Shown here: positions 57,415 through 64,000 of the stretch, one piece after another
Layout: each line of letters starts with the position of its first letter
Numbering within the stretch: position 1 is the stretch's first letter
Source of the DNA: Begonia masoniana
Taxonomy: Eukaryota > Streptophyta > Magnoliopsida > Cucurbitales > Begoniaceae
NCBI GenBank assembly: GCA_022432975.1
Contig: CM039502.1
Location: 12,748,954 to 12,812,953, forward strand
DNA: 64,000 bases
Reading direction: 5' to 3'
Notes under the pieces: generated by a model
What the model saw: the letters and a program-made list of their open reading frames with translations, nothing else
The model's database searches: none
Told to the model about the DNA's origin: nothing
Translations under genes and position numbers: made by a program

Positions 57415-59666
57415 TCACAGCTGACTGTTGTCATATAAAATTCGTAGTGGTCTTTCAATACCATTCGAGATTCTTAATCTCGTGACTAAGTTACTCAGCC
57501 ATAATGCCTGGTTGGATGCCTCATAACATGCTATAAACTCAGCTGTCATAGTAGAAGAGGCTGTAATACCCTGTTCAGCACTATTCCAGGAGATAGCTCC
57601 TCCAGCTAAAAGAAAAATATAGTCCAACGTTGACTTAAACTCATCTTGACATCTAGCAAAATCAGAGTCAGTGTACCCAATGATCTCGAGCTGATCTGAT
57701 TTCTTGTATGTGAGCATGTACTCTTTGGTTCTCTGTAAGTATCTGAGTACCCTTTTTACTGTCTTCCAATGATCCAATCCAGGATTACTCAAGTATCTGC
57801 CTAATGTGCCAACTATGTACGCAATATCCAGACGCGTGCATACTTGATCAGTACATTAAGCTTCCTACAGCTAAAGCATAAGGAACCTTTTGCATTTCTT
57901 TGACTTCAAAGTTACTTGAGGGGCATTGAATTTTATTTATTCTCTTCTTTGGCAACAGAGGTATCTTCTGGTTTGCATTCTTACATGCCAAATCTTTTTA
58001 AAACCTTCTCGATATAGCTCTTTTGTGATAATCCAAGTATACCTCGACAACGATCTCGGTATATCTAGATTCCTAATACAAAAGAGGCATTACCAAGATC
58101 TTTCATTTCAAATTTCTTTGAAAGAAATTTCTTGGTGTTGTGCAACAAGCCTATATCGTTGCATGCCAATAATATGTCATTGACATATAAAGCCAGAAAC
58201 ATAATTTTATTCCCACTAAATTTGTGGTATACACAATCATCAATTTTATTTGCCTCAAAACCATATGACGTGACTGCTTGAGGAAATTTGTAATACCATT
58301 GACGAGAAATTTGTTTTAGCCCGTAGATGAATTTCTTTAATTTGCAAACTAAGTCCTTTGATTTATCAAAATAAAAAAAACTCGGGTTGCCCCATATATA
58401 TTGTTTCATCAATGTTACTATTGAGAAACATCATCTTTACATCCATATGATGTAGCTTTATATCAAAATGAGCTACTAGTGCCATTATAGTTCTAAAGAA
58501 ATCTTTCGTAGATATGGGAGAGAAAGTTTCCTTATAGTCGATGTCTTTTCTTTGAGTAAAATCCTTAGCAACAAGATGTGCTTGAAATATCTCAATGTTG
58601 CCTTTTGTATCCCTTTTGTATTTAAAAATCTATTTACAATTGACGGGTTTTGAAGCTGCAGGCAACGGGATGAGATCCCAAACATCATTGTCCTTATGGA
58701 CTTTAATTCCTCATTCATGACATCAGTTCACTTTTGAGAATCAGAACTCCTAATGACTTGGTTGAAAGTGACAGGGTCATCTTCCACCTCACCAAGTTCC
58801 TCATGTTCTTGTAGGAATACGATGTAATCATCTGAAATCGTACTTCTTCTCTCTTTAGTGGACCTCCGTAATGGCATATTTTCTAGAGGCTGTTGAGTTT
58901 GTTCTTCGGGAATGATTTCCAGAAGATATTCAGGAAGTGATTCAACATTGTCTTTTTCATTATCCACTTGATCGAAATCAAAGGAAACCAAAGCAAGAGA
59001 ACCAACTTCCTCCTCAATGACAATATCTTCCTTATCTCCCCTCACAAACTCTACATCTTCAAAAAACCGGGCATTTTCCATTTCAAAGAATGTCTGTACA
59101 GTGCGATCGTAAAATTTGTACCCCCTTGACCGTTCAAGATATCCTACAAAATAACAACTAACAGTCCTAGAGTCCAGTTTCTTTTCATTAGGCCTATAAG
59201 GCCTTGCTTCAGCTAGACACCCCCACACGTGTAAGTGTTTTATAACTGGTTTTCGGTCCGTTCAACACTCGTATGGGGTTTTGTTAGCCGTCACCTTAGT
59301 AGGTACCCTATTAAGAATATAAGCTGCCGTCTTCAATGCTTCACCTCAGAGGGATTCTGGTAAGGTCGAATGAGCAATCATGCTCCTTACCATGTCCTTA
59401 AGCGTTCTATTTCATCTTTCAGCGACACCATTCATGTTGGGTGAACATTGCACGGTGTACTGAGGAACAATACCACACTCCTCTAGGTATTTAGCAAATG
59501 GTTCTAGACGTTGTTCACCTGACCCATCATACTTACCATAGTATTCACCATCACGATCGGATCTGATGACCTTAATCCTTTTATCAAGCTGATTTTCAAC
59601 CTCAGCTTTAAAGGATTTGAACATGTCCAAAGATTGAGACTTCTTATGAATGAGATATAGGGAGCT
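57415..59666 (-). pseudogene. Copia pol remnant: integrase, RT, RNase H
   Basis: Integrase: KSFKAEVENQLDKRIK, RSDRDGEYYG and CSPNMNGVAER (59630-59412). The linker after the integrase reads MWGCLAEARPY and FVGYLERSRGYKF (59228 on), then RRSTKERR. Reverse transcriptase: LVCKLKKFIYGLKQISRQW and ALYVNDILLACN, where the catalytic YVDD is YVND. RNase H: GYTDSDFARCQD, SSTMTAEFIACYEASNQALW (57792-57415). Stops and frameshifts separate the pieces. Confidence 0.85.
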
Positions 59667-60242
59667 TGTAATACCCGGTTGTACGGACTTGTATATTATA
59701 TTATTATTATATTATTGGATGACATTTTGTAAATATGTCAAATCAGGTCCGTTTTACAAAAAAAAAGCATCATTACGATCCTAACGATTAATAGGAATTT
59801 TAGGGAAATTATGGGAATTTTTGGAGATTAAACGCTATATTCCGAGTTAATGCATTTCTCGTAATGTAAAAGACGTTCTCGTAAAAAATAGCAAACGAGG
59901 TCCAAATTACAAACGGACAGTTTTATTAAGTCCTAAATAATAAGTTGGACGTAGTGGTGAAGTAAGGAAATTTGGTGAAACTGATTGGCTAGACGATTAA
60001 CGAACCGAATAACGAAACATATATAAAAACTAAAGAAGGGCAAAATGGTAATTTTGCAAATCAAATTATATTAAAAACTAAGTTTCTCTCTTCTCTCCCT
60101 CACTTCTCCATTTCTTCTCTGGCGATTACGAAAACCAGAGAGCAAACCCTCGGCTTCCCTCTCTGCCGCGGCGATTTCTCCTCCAATCCGACCTCCGTTC
60201 GTTCCGTTTTCTTTACGTTTTCTCCTCCAATCGACCTTCTAG

Positions 60243-61281
60243 GTATGAACCTACAATCTTAGAGCTTTTATTTTGATGTTTACGGAGTTTTAAACAATTA
60301 GGGTTTCGATAGTTTTTCGTTAAAAACGCGAACTATGGTTCGTAATTAATAGGTTAGCCGTGATTAAGTGTATATTAAACGTATTGGACGTTATTGGACG
60401 AAGTTGGGTCAATTCGTGAAAAGGTTTAAAATCCGAGAATTTTAAGATTTTCAGAAAAGTTCGTAATTCGAGAATTGAGGTGCTGAGCGTAAATTTCTCG
60501 AATGAATAGCTCGAGGAAATAGATTAGAACTTTAGAAAGCCCTTTAATTAAGGTTTTGACAATTTGGAAGTTTATTAACTTAAACTCGTTTTAACGTCAA
60601 TCCTTGTAAATTGCTTAGGTAAACAGCGCTCGTGGACGAAGCTTGGATTGCAGAGTGCACGAGGTAAGTTCTCGTGATTCTTCTCTGGCCGATTGGCCTA
60701 CACCGTACGTCGAATGTTGTCTCGAGGAGTTTTGGAGATGCCTTTAGTTAGTTTTTCTCGGTTTGGGTAGCTAGGTCTTAAGGGTTTATAGTTCATGCTT
60801 TTACAGTCTTGATGGTACACGTTATTGCTTGTTTACTTTATGATAGAGAACTGTTCACGCATCACTTGTTTTAAAGAAAAGCATGAAAAAAATGAACTTC
60901 CGCACAGAGTTTTAAAGATAACGTAAAGCATAGCATTGGCCTTCGGGCATAGAGGCCTTCGGGCAAACAGGCCTTCGGGCATATAGGCCTTCGGGCATAC
61001 AGGCCTTCGGCATATAGTTTACAGGTCACGCGAGGTGGGGCTCAGGCACGGCTGTACGTGTTGTAAGCGTGTACCCCCCTCTTCTAGCTGGAAAGAGTAG
61101 TCCGCCCGCTAGATGAGCTCTCTCCGGTTAGAAGGTATAGGATCTCGGTGACACCTATAGTGCATTGTATAGTAAGATAAAAGAAATAAAGCATGGTTTA
61201 ATGAACTCATAGCACAGCATGCATCGCATTTACGTAGAGCTTACTGGGATTTTATCTCATAGTGTATATTGTATGGTGTAG
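60243..61281 (+). other. Predicted two-intron leader inside the LTR of element G
   Basis: Intron 1: donor TTCTAG/GTATGA at 60243 to acceptor TTGCTTAG ending 60618. Middle exon: 60619-60663 (45 nt). Intron 2: CGAG/GTAAGT at 60664 to TATGGTGTAG ending 61281. GGCCTACACCGTACG follows the second donor, and GCTTACTGGGA precedes the second acceptor. The arrangement is that of LTRs A-F, here in a potentially active element. Confidence 0.55.
60938..61016. repeat. Five tandem copies of a GGCCTTCGGGCATA unit (about 19 bp)
   Basis: The copies are nearly identical and lie within predicted intron 2 of the leader, where the other long LTRs also have a repeat. Confidence 0.9.
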
Positions 61282-62121
61282 GTGACATAGACTTTGAGGT
61301 ACCAGGTGAGGACGATGTCCCTCCACCTGAGGCATGATTCAGTTGACAGAGGATGGCTGCGGTGGTGTGCTGGCGCAGTCGAGGCTCACCGACCCGTGGG
61401 AAGTATGTACAGAGTTTTGAGGGTTTTTGGGATATTTTGGGATGTATTGGTTAATTTGTATAGAAATTATAGGATGCTTGGTTCTGATAGACGTTAGGGT
61501 TACTTACCGATGTTTTTAAGGTTTTTATAAACTGATGGGTAAAACGTTTTGGTTTCAAGCTTTATTTAACGTTATAGAAATGTTTTGATTGGTTACGGAT
61601 AGGCTCGGTTTTTAGAGCTATCCATGCAGTTGGATTTAGCAAATTTCGCTGCAAGTTGGTTGAGTATATATTTAGGGTGTAAGTCGATTATGTTATTGAA
61701 GATAAATGGTGGATAATATGTGAGATTTACTCCATGGAATTGGAATTCCAGTGAGTTGTGACGAAGGAAGTTGCTCTCTGGAAATTGATAAGTATAGAAA
61801 GTGTAAAGAGAAAACAGTGGAGTGAAGTTCAGCGATCAGGCGCGAAGGCCGCGATCGCTGCCAGCGATCGGGCGCGGCCTCCTTTCCTCTGTCAGAATGT
61901 CAATTCTGCCCTCCCCTTTTATTTTAATTTAAATTAGTTTTAATATAGTTTTATTTAATAGTTTTAAATGTTTTAAATGATTTTAAAGTTAGATTTCAAT
62001 TCCGATTTCGATTCTAGTTTCAATTTCGGGTTAGGTCCTACTTAGAGTTTAGTTAAAGATATTAGGATAAAAAAAAAATAGTCCGGAAAATACGGGTACA
62101 GTTTTAGGGATGTGACATTTA

Positions 62122-62133
62122 TGGTATCAGAGC
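62122..62133 (+). promoter_or_regulatory. Primer-binding site of element G
   Basis: TGGTATCAGAGC, complementary to initiator methionine tRNA, lies four bases after the LTR end. Confidence 0.9.
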
Positions 62134-62282
62134 TCCCGAGTTTTAAAATCGGTTCTGTAGACTGCTCGACTGCACAGCCACTACGCGGACATTCTTCATC
62201 AACTGTAAGTATGTTTATAGCTTTATTTGATTTCTAGTTTCTTAGAATATTTGTTTAACTTTTATATAGGAGTTTTATAATT

Positions 62283-64000
62283 ATGGTGCGTCCACGGAAC
62301 GACCGAGATGACAGAGACGATACGATTGACACGCTCAAGGATTTTATTGCCCAGCAGTCTCAGCATATGGAGAGACAGGCTCAGCAGATGGAGAGACAGT
62401 CTCAACAGCTGGGTACTTTGATTGACCGAGAGGGCGTTAGAGCTCGAGAGACGGCTGTACTGGGTAGCCGTGGGATGGAGAGATTTCAGAAGCTCCAGCC
62501 CCCTATCTTTAACAGACAGTCTACGGATCCCTCTTCAGCCGAGGAGTGGGTTCGCACTATGGAGGACATGCTGGCGTATGCTAGCATAGAGGGTGGAGAG
62601 AAGGTTGCACTGGTGACCTATCACTTGGCTTTGGACGCTCGGTTTTGGTGGGATTCCATCAAGACGACTACCGATATGACTATTATGGGCTGGGAGAGAT
62701 TCAGTGAGTTATTCTACGACAAATATTTCAGCCATACCGTACGAGAGGCGAAGATGGTTGAATTTATGCAGTTACGGCAGATTGGTTCTATTGCCGAGTA
62801 TGTGAGGAGGTTTGAGGCGCTTTCTCGATTTGCACCACGGCAGGTCAGCGTCAACGAGGATAAGGTGCGTCGGTTTTTACAGGGACTTAGCCAGGAGTTC
62901 CGGATGCGCCTTACGATATCGGGGGTACGTGGTGTATCCTATGACGACATTGTGGCTAGAGCTCTTGATATTGAGGCAGTAGATCAGAGTTTTGTCAAGC
63001 CGAGGGAGCCAGCTAAGGGCTTCTTCCGAGAGATACATCCTCAGTCTCTGAACCGAGGTTGGCAGCCTAGAGCGCAGCCACAGCCCCAGCAGCAGCCTAG
63101 GGGTGTGAGAAGGCCTCTTGAGGGAGGTAACGACCGGGGAAAGGGGAAGCAGATACAAGGCGTCTCTCAGGCACCTGTTTGTCCTAAGTGTCAGAGGGAG
63201 CACAGTGGCCAGTGTAGATTGGGCATGGGTGTGTGTTATCGATGTGGAGACCTGGGCCATTTCGCTAGAGAGTGCCCGAAGCCCGGCCGAGATCAGTTAG
63301 ACGGAGATCAGAGGAGAGTTATGCCGAGAGTCTTCGCTTTTATCGAACCTGGTGATGTTGATAACGAGGATCAGCCTGCCGTGATAGCATGTACTATATT
63401 GCTTACTGGTGTTCCTGTATTTTCTTTATTAGACACGGGGGCTACACATTCTTTTGTTTCCACCGCTTGTGTGTCGAGATTGAGGCTTGCGCCTGAGTTA
63501 GCAGAATGCGAGTATAGCGTGATGCTACCTTCAGGAGAGCGTATGCAGTCAGGTCGTGTAGTCCAGGGCAGTATTATCTCTATTGGGGACCGTACTCTCT
63601 ATGCTCGCCTCATTGTTATGGGCATAGAGCATTATGACCTTATTTTGGGGATGGACTGGCTGTCACAGCATTTCGCCACCATCGACTGTCGATCCGGGAT
63701 TGTCACCTTTCAACCTCCGGGTAAAGCTGAGTTTTCTTATCAGGCGATGAGCAGATTGAGTAGCTCGCCTATCTCTTATTCCATGATGGTCAACGAGCAG
63801 TTTAAAGGTGCGTGCTCTATTTATTTGGCCTCTGTCTTTGATTGTCAGTTGCTCAGCGGATTGATGCCGAGCGACATTCCTATTGTCAGAGAGTTCTCTG
63901 GTATTTTTCTTGATGATGTTCCCGGATTACCGCCGGACCGGGAGATTGAATTCACTATTGATGTGTATCCTAACTCCGCACCGAGGTTTAAGAACCCATA
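62283..64000 (+). CDS. Gag-protease part of the element G polyprotein, open at window end
   Basis: The ATG at 62283 opens a frame of 572 codons with no stop before 64000. A glutamine-rich, probably coiled-coil start (QQSQHMERQAQQMERQSQQL) is followed by the gag capsid domain (PSSAEEWVRTMEDML, ARFWWDSIK, RRFLQGLSQEFRMRL). A proline/glutamine-rich linker comes next. The first, atypical cysteine cluster CPKCQREHSGQCRLG precedes the zinc knuckle CYRCGDLGHFAREC at residue 318. The protease active site DTGATHSF is at 384, with HYDLILGMDWL further on. The last codons (VREFSGIFLDDVPG, PPDREIEF) begin the reverse transcriptase region. Gag packages the RNA and the protease matures the polyprotein. Nothing visible is broken, which sets it apart from the other elements here. 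Confidence 0.93.
   Translation, partial: MVRPRNDRDDRDDTIDTLKDFIAQQSQHMERQAQQMERQSQQLGTLIDREGVRARETAVLGSRGMERFQKLQPPIFNRQSTDPSSAEEWVRTMEDMLAYASIEGGEKVALVTYHLALDARFWWDSIKTTTDMTIMGWERFSELFYDKYFSHTVREAKMVEFMQLRQIGSIAEYVRRFEALSRFAPRQVSVNEDKVRRFLQGLSQEFRMRLTISGVRGVSYDDIVARALDIEAVDQSFVKPREPAKGFFREIHPQSLNRGWQPRAQPQPQQQPRGVRRPLEGGNDRGKGKQIQGVSQAPVCPKCQREHSGQCRLGMGVCYRCGDLGHFARECPKPGRDQLDGDQRRVMPRVFAFIEPGDVDNEDQPAVIACTILLTGVPVFSLLDTGATHSFVSTACVSRLRLAPELAECEYSVMLPSGERMQSGRVVQGSIISIGDRTLYARLIVMGIEHYDLILGMDWLSQHFATIDCRSGIVTFQPPGKAEFSYQAMSRLSSSPISYSMMVNEQFKGACSIYLASVFDCQLLSGLMPSDIPIVREFSGIFLDDVPGLPPDREIEFTIDVYPNSAPRFKNP

Larger units (their letters stand above)
56288..59666 (-). mobile_element. Reverse-strand Ty1/Copia element, 5' part cut off by element G
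   Basis: Its 3' LTR occupies 56288-57188 (901 bp, on the reverse strand TGTATATTTTATG to GAATCCAACA). A GTGGGAG polypurine tract lies next to it (57191-57197). RNase H, RT and part of integrase follow in reverse order up to 59666, where element G begins inside the integrase codons for SLYLIHKKSQ. The remainder should continue beyond the right end of G, outside the window. Confidence 0.85.
59667..62117 (+). repeat. 5' LTR of element G
   Basis: A TATA box (tataaaa, about 60022) lies about 355 bp inside the left edge, so most of the LTR would be transcribed. Near its 3' end is a GCGATCGCTGCCAGCGATCG inverted repeat (about 61850-61870). Confidence 0.88.
59667..64000 (+). mobile_element. Element G: Ty3/Gypsy element, apparently intact as far as visible
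   Basis: A 2451-bp 5' LTR (TGTAATACCCGG to GGGATGTGACA) is followed by a TGGTATCAGAGCT primer-binding site and by an open gag-protease frame to the end of the window. The gag, double CCHC-like region and LLDTGATHSF protease suggest a Tekay/Del-type chromovirus. It lies inside the reverse Copia integrase. The left flank gagct (59662-59666) predicts the target duplication at the far end. It is the only long-LTR copy here that still has its internal region. Confidence 0.9.

Noticed and set aside
62877..63260. Reverse open frame of 127 codons at 62.9-63.3 kb
   Set aside because: It is antisense to the zinc-knuckle region of the element G gag frame.

Overview
This is nuclear DNA of a dicot plant. 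The evidence is short intron-bearing or intronless plant genes (a U-box ligase, a single-C2H2 repressor, a dihydrodiol-dehydrogenase-like enzyme, an F-box/LRR fragment), plant Copia and Gypsy lineages, Cassandra elements with 5S-like LTRs, a hAT element and a chloroplast ndhF scrap. I cannot fix the species from the sequence; a cucurbit is possible but unproven.

Layout. 1-13815: the 3' end of an old Ty3/Gypsy element, filled by solo LTR A (516-2808), solo LTR B (2938-5002), a solo Cassandra LTR (5794-6211) and solo LTR C (6265-12837). C itself holds solo LTR D (8281-11899), which carries a 59-bp minisatellite of about 28 copies. 13816-20625: a truncated reverse-strand Gypsy element with a hAT insertion in its protease. 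21236-36209: a reverse-strand methyltransferase pseudogene (At1g29790-like family), cut by a Tnt1-like Copia element (21484-32130) and by a gag-protease-only element (32244-35123). The Copia element holds solo LTR E (23162-28526), which holds solo LTR F (25165-28061). 38692-43190: a decayed Copia element with short LTRs. 43505-51718: a small gene island with a U-box gene, a probable solo LTR, a zinc-finger gene and, tail to tail with it, an oxidoreductase gene with a frameshift at its catalytic EKP motif. 53338-54387: a Cassandra element. 55386-56275: an F-box pseudogene and a plastid ndhF fragment. 56288-59666: a reverse Copia element interrupted by element G (59667 to the window end), a Gypsy element whose gag-protease frame is open as far as the window goes.

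Most insertion boundaries were fixed by 5-bp target duplications read directly (A cgaag/cggag, B tgatg, C tacat, D taaac, E aacag, F cgtta, Tnt1-like tgcac, Cassandra gcata). Removing the insertions restores continuous reading across the interrupted host genes.

The most unusual observation is an architecture shared by all seven long LTRs (A-G), which otherwise belong to several sequence families. Each has, near its 5' side, a splice-donor-like site, a short middle exon of about 45-52 nt, a second strong donor (AGGTAAGT) followed by a CCTACA(T/C)CAC-like motif or its relative, a family-specific tandem repeat, and then a TTACTAAGCATTAG-like element with a TG(A/G)TGTAG/GTG acceptor. This looks like a conserved two-intron leader inside the LTRs.
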